A stretch of 64,000 nucleotides of DNA from NCBI GenBank assembly GCA_032717465.1, contig CM064732.1, positions 33,451,501-33,515,500 of the forward strand. Direction: 5' to 3'. The position numbers were made by a program, and so were the translations under genes. The notes beneath the pieces are model-generated. The model made no database searches and was not told the DNA's origin. It was given only the letters and a program-made list of their open reading frames with translations. The stretch is from Coenobita brevimanus. Its lineage: Eukaryota; Arthropoda; Malacostraca; Decapoda; Coenobitidae. Shown here in pieces: positions 1-10,699 of the stretch; the stretch's first letter is position 1, and each line of letters opens with the position of its first letter.

Positions 1-141
1 CCCCTTCCCTTTCATCTTCGTTTCACTCAGCGCTAACACATCCAACTTTCTTCTCACAAACATTCTCCCAATCTCCTCCCTTTTAGCCTCAATCGTACTA
101 CATCCACGCACATTCATAGACCCAATCTTCAGGGTATGGGG
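1..141 (-). pseudogene. LINE endonuclease N-terminus (window-edge fragment)
   Basis: The minus strand reads as the opening of an apurinic-type endonuclease of a non-LTR retrotransposon. It contains MNVRGC, then a lysine/arginine-rich stretch, then LDVLALSETKMKGKG, which is the usual first beta-strand and the motif around the catalytic glutamate. The reading is open to the window edge, so the rest of the element lies outside. This type of endonuclease belongs to LINEs like families A and B further along the window, but the family cannot be fixed from so short a piece. Whether this copy is intact is unknown. Confidence 0.7.
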
Positions 142-290
142 ATAACTCCATCCCCCATCCGTTTCTCTGGCCTGTCTCTTTTTAGGAACTAAGAAACAGA
201 GGAGGGGGTCCCTAGTCCCCTCACCCCGCCCCTTTTAGTCGCCTTTTACGACACACAGGGAATACGGTGGCATTATTCTTCCTAACACAA
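142..290 (-). other. Probable 5' leader of the LINE at the window start
   Basis: On the minus strand this non-coding stretch leads directly into the endonuclease start. It carries a GTAAAAGGCGACTAAAAGG segment and a G-rich/C-rich tract. I recognise such a leader from invertebrate LINEs of this kind, but that rests on memory of the family only. Confidence 0.45.
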
Positions 291-329
291 CCTGGCCGCA
301 GAGTAGTAGTACCACCCCATAGTGCGGCT

Positions 330-366
330 AGGTTGTGTCCCCCCCGCCACAGGGGGGACACAACCT
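330..366. other. Perfect 15-bp hairpin
   Basis: AGGTTGTGTCCCCCC is followed after 7 bases by its exact reverse complement. A partial third copy of the ACACAACCTGG arm lies about 30 bases upstream. It sits upstream of the LINE leader. Its role is unknown. Confidence 0.7.
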
Positions 367-479
367 GGCAAAACGCGAAACGTCGAAGTATGAAGTTAAG
401 AATCAATGGGAAAAATAGAGGAGCGTTCCGATGGGACATGTACCCACCATATCAGAAAGTACTATAACACCAAACAGGC

Positions 480-1400
480 CCTACCCAAAATTACATGAAG
501 TGTTTACTAGTCCTAAAATAGCATAACACAATAAACATGTACCTGAAAAGACATTAAAACTGTTATAAAGAGCTGCAACACCAAAAATCCTTACCAGAGA
601 ATTATAAAGTGAAGACTGGCTTGAGTGGCAAGTGAAGGTGTGTTGAGAGTGGATGGGCTAGTTCCTGGTGTCACTAACCAGAGAAAAACCGCCACTTTTC
701 ACCAGATTATTTCACTTTCGACATCAAAGTCAGTTAACTAAAGCCCGGTCATTTTATGTGCCCTTTTTGTTACTAAAAGGAAGGGAGAAATAATTACATT
801 ATTTTACTCACTGCTACAAGGAAGGGAGACTGTAATATAGTCAAACAGAAACAAAAATTGGTTGGCTGAGTCTACCAACTCTGTATTGGGACGGTTATTA
901 TTCCTTCCTAAAATATCGCTAAGCTTTATTTTACATCCATTTCAGGTATTTATCCATGAAAACGAATAGTGTTACGAGAAAAACATAACGATTCGTTAAG
1001 AAATAGTAGCACGGCACGGCTGTATTTCTGTATTTTTTGGAATCCTTACACCTTTTGTTCCTGCAGATAATGACACCTAGTATCGAACGTTTTTACAAAG
1101 CATCTTTTGATTTATCTTGCTTAATTTGCCAAATCTAATATTAAAAAGTCAGCATTGAGGCTGGCAGATTTGCTTCAAGTCCGCGACCTGAGCCCGATCA
1201 TGTTGTCAGATCTGAACTTCGATTCAGCATTTGTCAAAGTCAAACTGGCTGCTCTCTGCTTGAGTAAGCCGTGGGCCTGGTCTTGGGATCATTCCTAGCA
1301 TGACTTCCATGTGCAACTCATGCCTCATTCTAGCATTTGGGCCTAGGTGCCTCATGGCATCTGTCCCCACATCATCTGCCGTTTTAGATTACCTTTCTTT
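480..1400. other. Non-coding, no recognised feature
   Basis: No long reading frame, transposon end or RNA-like structure was recognised on either strand. Two short AAGGAAGGGAGA stretches occur near 780 and 820. Confidence 0.5.
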
Positions 1401-1406
1401 CTTGAA

Positions 1407-1408
<2 letters not shown>

Positions 1409-1467
<59 letters not shown>
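1409..1467. repeat. (TG)n microsatellite
   Basis: About 29 uninterrupted TG units. The antisense reading frame of Thr-His runs across it is an artefact of the repeat. Confidence 0.98.
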
Positions 1468-1471
<4 letters not shown>

Positions 1472-1508
1472 GAATTTAGAATCTGATCACACTGCCAGAG
1501 GAAAGCGA

Positions 1509-1512
<4 letters not shown>

Positions 1513-1540
<28 letters not shown>
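1513..1540. repeat. (GA)n microsatellite
   Basis: Fourteen GA units. Confidence 0.97.
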
Positions 1541-1659
1541 CGGGTCCAGGATGCTTGCTGTCGCTCGCAAACACTCCATTTTGGCGTGAAGTCAGTAACT
1601 CGCGAGCCGTAATTTCCCGTCGAAACTTCCACCGAGGTAAAATTTGGTGCCAGACCGTG

Positions 1660-1920
1660 ATCAGGGAGGAGGAAGAGAAGGTGGGTCGGGGGGTGGGGGG
1701 AAAGAGGCAGGAGAGAAAATGACTTGTATGTGTAAGAGGAGAGAGAAAAGAAGTTGGAGGAAGATGGAGAAGGAGTAAATAAAGAAAGGATAGGGATGAA
1801 AGAGAAAATGGAGTTGGAAGAGAAGGATGAGGAAAGGAAGAAAGAAAAGAAAGCAGGGAAAGATAGAAGGAGAAATGGCTTGTACATGAAGAAGAATGAA
1901 GGAAATAAGAAAATGAGGAT

Positions 1921-1952
<32 letters not shown>
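1660..1952. repeat. Purine-rich tract ending in (CT)n
   Basis: About 260 bases of almost pure G/A sequence followed by a (CT)n run at 1924-1952. Frames here encode only Lys/Glu-rich or Ser/Phe/Leu-rich low-complexity peptides and are rejected as genes. Confidence 0.85.
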
Positions 1953-1955
<3 letters not shown>

Positions 1956-2053
1956 ACGTATATGTATATATATTGTATATAAATTACCACCGCTGAGAAA
2001 AAAATAATGAAAAATTTAAGTGAAATCACCACTTACCGTACGTTCTATTCTGA

Positions 2054-2094
2054 AGTCCATGCAATCAGGAAATATCAAAAGGCCACGCCCCTTC
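2054..2094 (+). repeat. Left terminal inverted repeat
   Basis: Includes the block AAATATCAAAAGGCCAC. It is matched in inverted orientation at 6907-6947. Confidence 0.7.
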
Positions 2095-2327
2095 ATGGCT
2101 GTACTTCTACGGCTGGCAGCGTTATCTATAACACGATCGATAATTAATGAGAATATTTGATTACACTCTTTACTAATTTTCGCTCCTCAACATGTCTACA
2201 GTTTTCATCATCTCGTATTTCAGTTTCTCATGTGTCATTGATTACACTGATATCTACAACAGTGATCGGAAACATTACATAATAGTCTCACTGGACTGGA
2301 CAGTGATAACTTTTTTTTTCTTTTCTA

Positions 2328-2640
2328 GTACACAAAGGATTGAGGCTAGAGGTTAGGTGGCATGGCGCCAGCGGGCACGCGCGGCGCCAGTGTCTCAGAG
2401 GCTGTGACAGGGGAGGGAAAGGCGTCCTCCATCCATACCCCAACCCCTACCCCTGGTAGGCCAGCCGGTGCAGTAAGACTTGTCAGCCAAGCCAGGAATA
2501 TTGTCCTGAACGTCTTCAAGTATTTCGATAAGGACAAGAAAGAGCCAATAGTAGATGTGGTGAAGAAAACCTCTGAGGCAACGAGAGTTTCACAGCCTGT
2601 AATTAACAGATCAGACTCCAGGGCAAGAGGAGTGATGTTG
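2328..2640 (+). pseudogene. Transposase N-terminal helix-turn-helix fragment
   Basis: The frame opening at 2362 begins MAPAGTRGA and continues through a Pro/Thr-rich linker into a helical segment (ARNIVLNVFKYFDKDKK, then SEATRVS). That spacing is typical of the first helix-turn-helix of IS630/DDE_3 transposases, where a long helix precedes a TGVS-type turn. Similarity fades after about residue 82, where the piggyBac gene begins in another frame. A T-rich tract ending in AG lies at 2310-2330 and could be a splice acceptor. The assignment rests on motif shape plus the downstream DDE domain on the same strand. It could instead be an unrelated exon. Confidence 0.45.
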
Positions 2641-2642
2641 TC

Positions 2643-4445
2643 ATGGAGGGGGAAGGTGGGGAGGAACCACTCCCCAGCACGTCTTCTGCTCCCCAACATT
2701 CTCCTATTTCATCCCCACAGCCCCCTAATGTTCCTCAAGGCCGTAAGGGTAAGGGAAAGGGAAAGGGTAAAGGCAAAGGGAAGAGGAGCGACAGTGGGGA
2801 AGCCCTCCGCACTCCTTCTCCCCCACCTCCCCAACCAGGATCTCCTCCCCACCCAGACGAAGGCGGTGATGGGGATGATGGGGACGAGGGATTTGTGGCG
2901 TGGAATTGGGAGGATAGGAGTGATTTTTCTCCCCTCATTCACCCCTTCACTGAGCAGGGGCGATCTGGCTGCATTGCTCCAGGAATTCACCGTAATTCTA
3001 CCGGGTTGGATTTTTTCCACCTGTTTTTCAGTGAGGCATTTGTGGAGCAGACTGTATACCAAACCAACCTGTTTGCAAACACCCAGCGCCTAGAGAGTGA
3101 AAGATTGGGAACAAGGAGTAGGCATTCTATCATCTATGATTACCCTGTCTCCCTTCCAGAAATGTTCTTATTTTTTGCCCTGGTCCTTTTGATGGGTATT
3201 ATACGAAAGAATAGAATTCCTGCTTACTGGACTAGGGACCCTGTTATGTTTACCCCAATATTTGGTCAAGTGATGAGCTGTAATCAGTTTCAACAAATTC
3301 TAAGTCGCCTATATTTCTATGATGCTCATGATCCTGCAAATGCAAACAACACTGATAAAATGAGGCGAATTAGGTTGATCTTTGATCACCTCAGGCAAAC
3401 CTTTCGTTCCTCATTCTATCCCTATAGAGACCTCATCATAGACGAGAGTCTCGTGTTGTGGAGAGGCAATATTTCATTTAGGCAGTATATACCCAGCAAA
3501 AGGCACCATTTTGGGTTCAAGATCTTTGTTATGTGCGACTGTAGGACTGGATACGTGCAAGACATAGTCTTGTACACCGGTGCACAGACAGACATAATAG
3601 AAGATCGAAGTATTGGACTGTCGGGAGCAGTGGTAAAGACGGTGATAGAAGACTACCTTCATCGTGGTCACGTTCTCTACCTGGACAATTGGTACACTAG
3701 CCCTCTTCTCGCTCGTTATCTTCACACGCATGAAACGGGAGTCTGTGGAACCGTGAAGATGAACCGGCGTCACATGGCCAAGGTAGGGCCATGTGACGCA
3801 AGGAATGAGGTTGTCTTCTTCAAAGCCAACAACATCCTTGCAACTGTGTGGAACCACAACAGAGAAGTAAGCCTCTTGTCCACGGTTCGCCGCCCCTTGA
3901 TGCACCGTACTGATTCCGTAGATTACCGTAGCGAGAACAGGCGTCGTATTTGGAAACCTGAGTGTGTCATGGATTATAATATAAACATGCTCCTCGTGGA
4001 CCAGTCAGACTCCATGATATCGACGGTAAAGTGTGCCAGGACCACGATGAAGTGATATAAGAAACTGTTCTTTCACTTGCTAGATATCACTGCTCTGAAT
4101 TGCCACCACCTTCACGCCATGACAACAGGAGTTCAAGAAACATTTGAAGGGTTTGTGAGGGAGCTCACAAGAGAAATCTTGGCACGTTATGCTGTTGAAA
4201 GGCCCCAACATCGCACCCGCACTGCCCCTATTGCACAAACTCCCCTGAGAATATCCGGCCGCCATTTCCCCACTCCTATCCCTCCCCAGCCAAACAGACC
4301 CCAACGCAGGTGTCACGTGTGCAGTAATTCCCAGGTGGGACTCACGACACAGAGGAAGGACACCTGCTATGTGTGCGTGCAGTGTGACGTGGGTCTCTGT
4401 ATTCACCCATGTTTCAGTGAATATCACACGTTGATGCAATTCTAA
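2643..4445 (+). pseudogene. piggyBac transposase (PGBD-type), one nonsense break
   Basis: This is a cut-and-paste transposase of the piggyBac family, which targets TTAA. The N-terminus is acidic and Pro/Ser-rich with a Gly-Lys repeat near residues 34-48. The DDE_Tnp_1_7 core follows. The three catalytic aspartates appear to be Asp267 (in LIIDESL), Asp348 (in LYLDNWYTS) and Asp453 (in LLVDQSD), close to positions 268/346/447 of the classical enzyme. A TGA at 4053-4055, where the family usually has tryptophan, stops the frame at 470 codons. The same frame then stays open to 4445 and encodes the Cys/His-rich C-terminal finger (CHVC, CYVC, C-x2-C, final H). Apart from that stop the gene looks complete. 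Terminal repeats were not located. The start is the first methionine after an in-frame stop at 2604. Confidence 0.9.
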
Positions 4446-4550
4446 TATGGTGTGAATGTGAAAGGACGCTGAAATTATGAGGTAAATGCGACAGACAGAC
4501 GCTCAGTGAAATTATCAATCATGTTGATCTACATATATTAGTATAAAGTG

Positions 4551-5330
4551 CATACGGGTATAACATAAGTGCAAACATTGTATGTAAGTATATACATATG
4601 CCGTAAGTGGAAACTTACATAGCGAGGGTTTTATGATGCGATATTCAGTCGCTCAGTGCAATAAATACGGCCCATAATTATATAATTATTATTATTGAAA
4701 ATGCTTACGGGTATAATATAAGTTCAAATTATTGTAAGTGCTGAAATATATTCTAAGTCAAATATTCATAGCGTGTGTATAGAGATGCGATATCCTGACG
4801 CTCAAATGAATGAATAAGGCACGTATTAGTGAAAATAAAAGTCAGCAAGTGGTAAAGTGTGTAATATATGTGAAGAATTAGTATATAAGTGTGTGAGTAT
4901 TATGTTGGTCGAAACATTCATTGCGAGGGTATTTTCATGCGATATTCTCACGCTCACTTGAATAAATAATGCCAGTAAGTATGTACAGTGCAGTGTAAGT
5001 GGAAAATTATAATTGGAGTGAATAAATAAAGTAGATGATGAAACACGAGTGTTTGAGATCGTGGTTGCTACGTGAATATGCGCTAGCATATCGCTAAATG
5101 CCCTCGTAATGAATGAAAATAATTGAAAACATTTACAGTGGTGGAGGAAAGGTTCTATGTAAAGGGAAAAATAATTGGAAAGTGATAAAACAATTTGGTA
5201 TGTTGAAATACGAGTCATAGCGAGTGCGCTTACTAAGCTGATGTGCGCTAGACTTATGCTGCATGTCATCATAATGAATGAAAACATCTGAAAACACTTA
5301 CAAACAGTTGTAATTGGTAAAATATCATTG
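4551..5330. repeat. Diverged ~150-165 bp tandem array
   Basis: Three degenerate units share AGCGAGGGT-like, ATGCGATAT and ACGCTCA-AATGAATAA blocks. Their anchors at 4622, 4771 and 4923 are spaced 149 and 152 bases apart. Two further related units share AATGAATGAAAA at 5108 and 5273. The array follows directly on the piggyBac transposase and may be its subterminal region or a satellite remnant. Confidence 0.65.
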
Positions 5331-5734
5331 AAACAGAAGTATACAAGAAGAAAAAATGATAGGTTGACTGATACAAGACACTTAGCATATAGCATGTTAC
5401 GACTCGGACCAAACTCGCTATGCTCGCGCGATGGTACAATGCTTATTTTTCATATATATGTGTCTGAAATCCATTATATTGTTACTGTTATTGTTTATCA
5501 GTTCAAATTCAATAAATATAGAGGTGTTGTGTGTTGTTTCTCCCAGTATTCCTTACCATTGAAAACGTGAGTGCCTATCACGTCCATTATATAACACGAC
5601 ACCTGACTCGGGGGACCTCACCTGTATGGACCACTTATAGACCGCGGGAACCACTTTCTTTGTGATTTTCCTTCGTTTCTCAACCTAAGCGGAAGTTTTA
5701 GCCAAAAAAAAAAATTTCCAAAAAGGCTCGGGAC

Positions 5735-6420
5735 TGGGGGATGTCGGAGGTGCGGAAAACCTCAGAACGTGACGGGTTAATGTTTAAGTCCAAGGTTGGT
5801 ATTAAAGGAGATTACCATGATTCAATGAACAGCCATACATTCAAAAAATGGTTTCTGGAGCAACTTTTTCCTAACATCCCTCCAAGATCATTAATTATCA
5901 TGGACAACGCTCCCTATCACAACATGCAGCTGAACAAGGCACCTTCAGGAAATTCAAGAAAAGGGGGTATCATCAAGTGGTTAAGTGACAACAAAATTCC
6001 CCATGACTCCTCGCATTCCAGAGCTGAACTTTATCAACTTGATCAGCTTCACAAAAAAACCAAGCTGCGCTATGAAATTGACGAACTTGCTGCTGCTGCA
6101 GGACATAAAGTACTCCGACTTCCACCATACTATTGCCAGTTTAACCCATAAGAACTTATGGGCTCAGGTCAAAGAAGAAATAAAGAAGAAATATTCAACT
6201 GACAAGCAATTAATGAAGAATGTAGAAGAGCTTACACTACAAGCTATTGATAATGTGACTAAAGATAACTGGAAAAACATGCTTAGAACATGCAATGAAG
6301 ATTCAAAAAGTCTATAGTGAGAAAGATATTGCTTTTGAACATATGTTTGAGTCATTTTCAATTGAACTAAGCCAGGCAGGAAACAGCAGCGCTGAAAGTG
6401 ATGATTGTGAGTCCTTAATG
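5735..6420 (+). pseudogene. IS630-like (DDE_3) transposase C-terminal part
   Basis: The frame at 5741-6151 carries KGDYHDSMNS, a WF-EQL segment, then SLIIMDNAPYH, which holds the second catalytic aspartate. After that come the YEIDELAAAAGHKVLRLPPY and QFNP blocks that precede the third catalytic residue in IS630/Tc1-mariner enzymes. A one-base shift near 6150 moves the reading to a second frame that encodes LWAQVKEEIKKK and the C-terminal helices to 6317. A further shift leads into an acidic tail. The N-terminal half of the catalytic domain, with the first aspartate, is missing. The protein is inactive as it stands. Confidence 0.8.
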
Positions 6421-6570
6421 AAGATCACTCACCTGAATAATAATAATAAAAAAAAAAAGGGTGTAGATATGATCCGCCCCCATGTGGTGCACGCTGGAAA
6501 CGTCATTATCGACGGCTAAATGGATCACAAAATTATTAATTGCAGCAAGCTTCCTTACCAAACACCGAAC

Positions 6571-6574
<4 letters not shown>

Positions 6575-6619
<45 letters not shown>
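6575..6619. repeat. (GA)n microsatellite
   Basis: About 22 GA units inside the right part of the IS630-like element. Confidence 0.97.
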
Positions 6620-6624
<5 letters not shown>

Positions 6625-6906
6625 TTAGGGGGGGTTAGCGACAGTGGTAAGACACTTATTCACAACCTCGTATTTCCTCATCCATAATGCTTAGACTCAC
6701 GGTTTGTCTCATCGTGAAGAGGAAGCTTTCACGAGTATACTGACAGAAATTCATACAAAAATAAATGCAGATTTAAAGTTATTACAGCAACCTTTTATTG
6801 TGCAATGAATAATTGAAAGATGTTATCAGTGTCTTAGTCTGTTGTCAAGTGAGAGTATCCGACACTGCGGTACGATAACATGTTGCTTTATCCATGGCGC
6901 TGACGG

Positions 6907-6947
6907 GAAGGGGTGTGGCCTTTTGATATTTTCTCATTGCACGGAGT
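6907..6947 (-). repeat. Right terminal inverted repeat
   Basis: Reverse complement of 2054-2094 with five mismatches and no gaps. Confidence 0.7.
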
Positions 6948-6995
6948 TTAGTTGGGAAAGATATTAGTAACTCAAGTCGAGAATATAACTATACA

Positions 6996-6996
<1 letters not shown>

Positions 6997-7045
<49 letters not shown>
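6997..7045. repeat. (TA)n microsatellite
   Basis: Twenty-four TA units abutting the 5' break of the RTE LINE that follows. Confidence 0.97.
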
Positions 7046-7048
<3 letters not shown>

Positions 7049-9186
7049 AAATGTCACAGTTAACAAAGTAAATATAGGAAGTGATCATAGAATGGGGGGT
7101 TGCACAGCCAGATTCAATTTCATAAATGAAAGAAAGAAGATGAATAAAGATAAAAAGATATGCCCAATAATAGTAAACGAAAACAAAGCAGCCTTTCAGT
7201 TGGAAATAAGGAACAGATTTCAGGCTCTAAGTAATGCTGAATGTGACATTAATGAGCTGAATGACAGACTAACAAAAGTGCTAAGAGAATCAGCAGATGT
7301 AGTAGGAAAACCTAATATAACCAAAGCCAAGAAGTATTCAGAAGACACTCGAGCTTATGAAAAAGCAAAAGGAAATGAAAGTAAAGGCAAAGGAAGACGA
7401 AATAGAACGAGCAGAATTAAATAAGTTTATCAACAGAAGACAAAGAGAAGAAAGAAAAACATGGATTAGATCAAAGAAACCATCAAAAATGGAAAAAAAA
7501 GTCAGAAACAGGTCCGAAGCAAAATGGCACTAGGAAAACAACAAATGACATCACTGAAAGAAAAAAACGGTGAAATCATTAAATGCAGAGATAAGATGGT
7601 GAAGAGAGTTGAAGAATTTTACAATGAACTGTATGCATGAAAGACAGTAGTATCAACAGCTAACATTTCAGATGACAAGTGAAATACCAGAGGTAACACC
7701 AGACTAAGTAAATATTTGTCTTAAAAATGTGAAAAGAGGGAAGGCTCCGGGAGAATATGGAATAGTAACAGATTTACTTTTCGATGCCGGAGTACAAAAT
7801 AGGCTTGCTCACTTATTTACCCACTGCATAAAACAGAAGAAAATTCCCAAAACATGGTGGAATGCAATAGTTATTTTACTCTACAAAAAAAGGTGACTCA
7901 AAAGATCTTAGTAACTATCGACCCATTAGCTTATTATCAGTCATTTACAAACTCTTCACTAAAGTCATTATGACAAGAAAAACAACAATTTTTGAGGAAA
8001 ACCAACCTCGTGAACAGGCAGGATTCCGAAGCGGGTATTCGACCATTGATCATCCACATGCAATGAACCAGCTAATTGAGAAAACTATAGAATATAATAA
8101 ACCACTGTGCTTAGGTTTTGTTGATTACGAAAAGGCATTCGACTCGGTGGAACACATAGCAATTATAAATTCATTGCGAGAACAAAGAGTGAATGAGAAC
8201 ATTGTAAACCTGCTCGAAACATATATAAAGAGGGAACTGCTACAGTTAAATTACGTAAGGACTCAGAAAAAATTAAGATTGAGAAGGGCGTGCGTCAGGG
8301 AGATACAATTTCACCAAAATTATTTACAGCATGCCTAGAAAATAGTTTCAGAAAGCTAGACTGGGAAAACAAAGGAGTGAACATTGATGGAGAAAAGCTA
8401 AACCATTTAAGATTTGCAGATAACATTGTCCTAATCTCAGAAACAGCTGAGGCACTGCAAGAAACGTTAAATGACCTGAACAGAGAAAGTCTGAAAGTAG
8501 GACTGAAGATGAACCGAAGTAAAACTAAAATAATGTTTAATCCACAAACACCAAAGAGCGTCATCAGAATAAGCGATGAAATGCTTGAAGAAGTTGCGGA
8601 GTACAACTACTTGGGACAAGTACTAAAATTAACGAAAGATCATGATAGCGAAATAAAAAGACGCATTACAATTGGATGGAAAGCTTTCGGTAAACATAGA
8701 GATATTATGAAAAGTAGCTTGACAGTTTCTATGAAACGAAAAGTATATAACGAATGTATAATTCCAGCTATGACGTATGGTTGTGAGACCTGGAAACTGA
8801 CAAAACCAATGGAAAATAAATTAATCTGTTCTCAGAGAGCAATGGATAGGTCAATGTTGGGAATATCTTTAAGAGACAGGAAAAGATCAACTTGGGTGAG
8901 AGAGCAGACTAAAGTCAAAGATATTATAGAAGTTATGAAAGAACAGAAATGGAGGTGGGCAGGCCATATAGCAAGAATAAGGGATAACCGATGGAGCAAG
9001 AGGCTTACTGACTGGACACCAAGAGAATGTAAGCGTAGCAGAAAAAGGCCAGACAGGAGATGGAGAGATGAGATAGAGAAATCTTCAGGGAAAACGTGGC
9101 AAAGATTGGCTCAGTCAAGAAATTCGTGGAAAAGGTTGGGGGAGGCCTTTGTTCAGCAGTGGACTAGTTATGGCTAATGATGATGA

Positions 9187-9190
<4 letters not shown>
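7046..9190 (+). pseudogene. RTE-clade LINE (endonuclease C-terminus plus RT)
   Basis: The copy opens inside the endonuclease with VNKVNIGSDHRM, whose SDH is the conserved endonuclease end motif. A Lys-rich linker with several breaks leads to the RT fingers (KRGKAPG near 7740). Palm motifs follow: FVDYEKAFDSVEH, GVRQGDTISPKLF and FADNIVLISE. The last frame (8290-9177) runs uninterrupted through thumb and C-terminal domain (WRWAGHIAR) to the stop. The box is FADN where active enzymes have FADD, so one catalytic aspartate is lost. The 3' end is a GATGATGATGAT tail running into (AT)n, as expected for RTE elements. There are at least three frame breaks (about 7425, 7890 and 8230-8290). Dead copy, 5' truncated. 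Confidence 0.88.

Positions 9191-9246
<56 letters not shown>
9189..9246. repeat. (AT)n(AC)n at LINE tail
   Basis: About 24 AT units then a short AC run, continuous with the GATGAT tail of the RTE element. Confidence 0.95.
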
Positions 9247-9247
<1 letters not shown>

Positions 9248-9304
9248 GAATTACGTGTGATGTGATGCTGTGTTGGGAGGAATTTAATTAAGTAGTTTCT
9301 ATTG

Positions 9305-9349
<45 letters not shown>

Positions 9350-9401
9350 CGGGTGATATGATGCTGTGTTGGGAGGAATTAACTTAAGTAGTTTCCCTTG
9401 G

Positions 9402-9444
<43 letters not shown>

Positions 9445-9765
9445 GTATGGGAACGATTAAAGAAGAAACAGTATATGAATGAGGGAGAAAAAGTAAGTGA
9501 ACAAAAAAAGAAAGGAGAATGAGAAATTATGAAATGAAAGCAGGGATGAATGAATAGATTAAGAAAAAGGATGAAAGCAAAAAAAAAATAAAAAAAAACG
9601 AAATGGAAGAAAATTGTCCTCCGAAAAATGAACAGAATTGAAAATGGATGGAAGGAAATAAAGTACCGGGTAGCTGAAAAAAGACAGTCACTGAAATGCA
9701 GAAAACGAAAACAAACTCACTTTAAACTCACAAGCATCCTGTCAGCGTGTAGGCTACCTTGCCAC

Positions 9766-9808
<43 letters not shown>

Positions 9809-9859
9809 CGTGTAATGTGATGCTGTGTTGGGAGGAATTTAATTATGTAGTTTCTCTTT

Positions 9860-9897
<38 letters not shown>

Positions 9898-10034
9898 TTG
9901 TGATGTGATGCTGTGTTGGAAGTTTATTAAGTAGTTTCTCTTGGATGAGAGAGAGAGAGAGAGAGAGAGAGAGTTACGTGTAGTGTGATGCTGTACTGGA
10001 AGGAATTTAATTAAGTAGTTTCTCTTGGATGAGA

Positions 10035-10087
<53 letters not shown>

Positions 10088-10139
10088 ACGTGTAATGTGA
10101 TGCTGTACTGGAAGGAATTTAATTAAGTAGTTTCTCTTA

Positions 10140-10191
<52 letters not shown>

Positions 10192-10243
10192 ACGTGTAAT
10201 GTGATGCTGTACTGGAAGGAATTTAATTAAGTAGTTTCTCTTG

Positions 10244-10280
<37 letters not shown>
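9247..10280. repeat. Composite minisatellite: ~60-bp core plus (GA)n
   Basis: A core containing GATGCTGTGTTGGGAGGAAT, then TTAATTAAGTAGTTTCTCTT, recurs seven times (GATGCTG anchors at 9264, 9361, 9819, 9908, 9988, 10100 and 10203). Each core is followed by a (GA)n run of very different length. Copies 5-7 share the variant GTACTGGAAGG, so they arose more recently from each other. Small frames in it are repeat artefacts. Confidence 0.93.
9443..9772. repeat. Segmental duplication, copy 1
   Basis: The spacer between core copies 2 and 3 is A-rich and ends CACGTGAGAGAG. It recurs with modest divergence at 10281-10622. Confidence 0.85.
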
Positions 10281-10283
<3 letters not shown>

Positions 10284-10412
10284 TATGAGAACGATTCAAG
10301 AAGAAACGGTATAAGAACGATGGAGAATAAGTAAGTGAATTAAGACAGAAGCTTGTGAGAAAAGATGAATTGAAAGAAAGAAAAAATGAACAGATATAAA
10401 AAAGGATGAAAG

Positions 10413-10443
<31 letters not shown>

Positions 10444-10622
10444 GAAGAAGAAAACTGGCAAGAAAAAGATGTCCTTCGAAAAGAGAACAGAACACAAAAT
10501 GGATGGAAGGAAATAAAGTAACTGAAAAAAAAATGGCAGTCATTAAAATTTAGAAAACGAGAACAACAAACTTTCACTTTAAACTCACACGCATCCTGTC
10601 AACGTGTACCTTGTCACGTGAG
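10281..10622. repeat. Segmental duplication, copy 2
   Basis: Same order of blocks as copy 1: GAACGATT-AAGAAGAAAC, then GGATGAAAGCAAAAAAA, then ATGGATGGAAGGAAATAAAG, then TTTAAACTCACA and CACGTGAGAGAG. It differs by an inserted (GAA)n run near 10422-10450. Confidence 0.85.
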
Positions 10623-10636
10623 AGAGATAATGTGCA

Positions 10637-10656
10637 TATATAATATATATATATAT

Positions 10657-10690
<34 letters not shown>
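10637..10690. repeat. (TA)n microsatellite, interrupted
   Basis: TA units broken once by a G. Confidence 0.93.
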
Positions 10691-10694
<4 letters not shown>

Positions 10695-10699
10695 AATAT

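Larger units (their letters stand above)
2051..6950 (+). mobile_element. IS630/Tc1-mariner-type transposon with nested piggyBac
   Basis: A 41-bp inverted repeat (2054-2094 against 6907-6947) matches at 36 of 41 positions without gaps and bounds about 4.9 kb. Just inside the left end is a transposase helix-turn-helix segment. Inside the right end is the C-terminal DDE catalytic part of an IS630-like transposase, on the same strand and in the expected order. Between them sits an unrelated piggyBac transposase and its downstream repeats. The simplest reading is an old element split by a piggyBac insertion, with loss of the middle of its own transposase. The TA target duplication could not be pinned down. 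Confidence 0.6.

Noticed and set aside
1384..2032. Long antisense frames of 120-167 codons
   Set aside because: Composed of Thr-His repeats from (TG)n and Ser/Leu/Phe low complexity from the purine-rich tract.
3474..3905. Minus-strand frame of 143 codons
   Set aside because: Lies wholly inside the piggyBac transposase on the opposite strand and has no recognisable domain.
4826..5395. Minus-strand frame of 189 codons
   Set aside because: Spans the ~150-bp tandem array; hydrophobic repetitive composition follows from the repeated DNA.
10123..10577. Ser/Phe-rich minus frames
   Set aside because: Translation of (GA)n and (GAA)n repeats.
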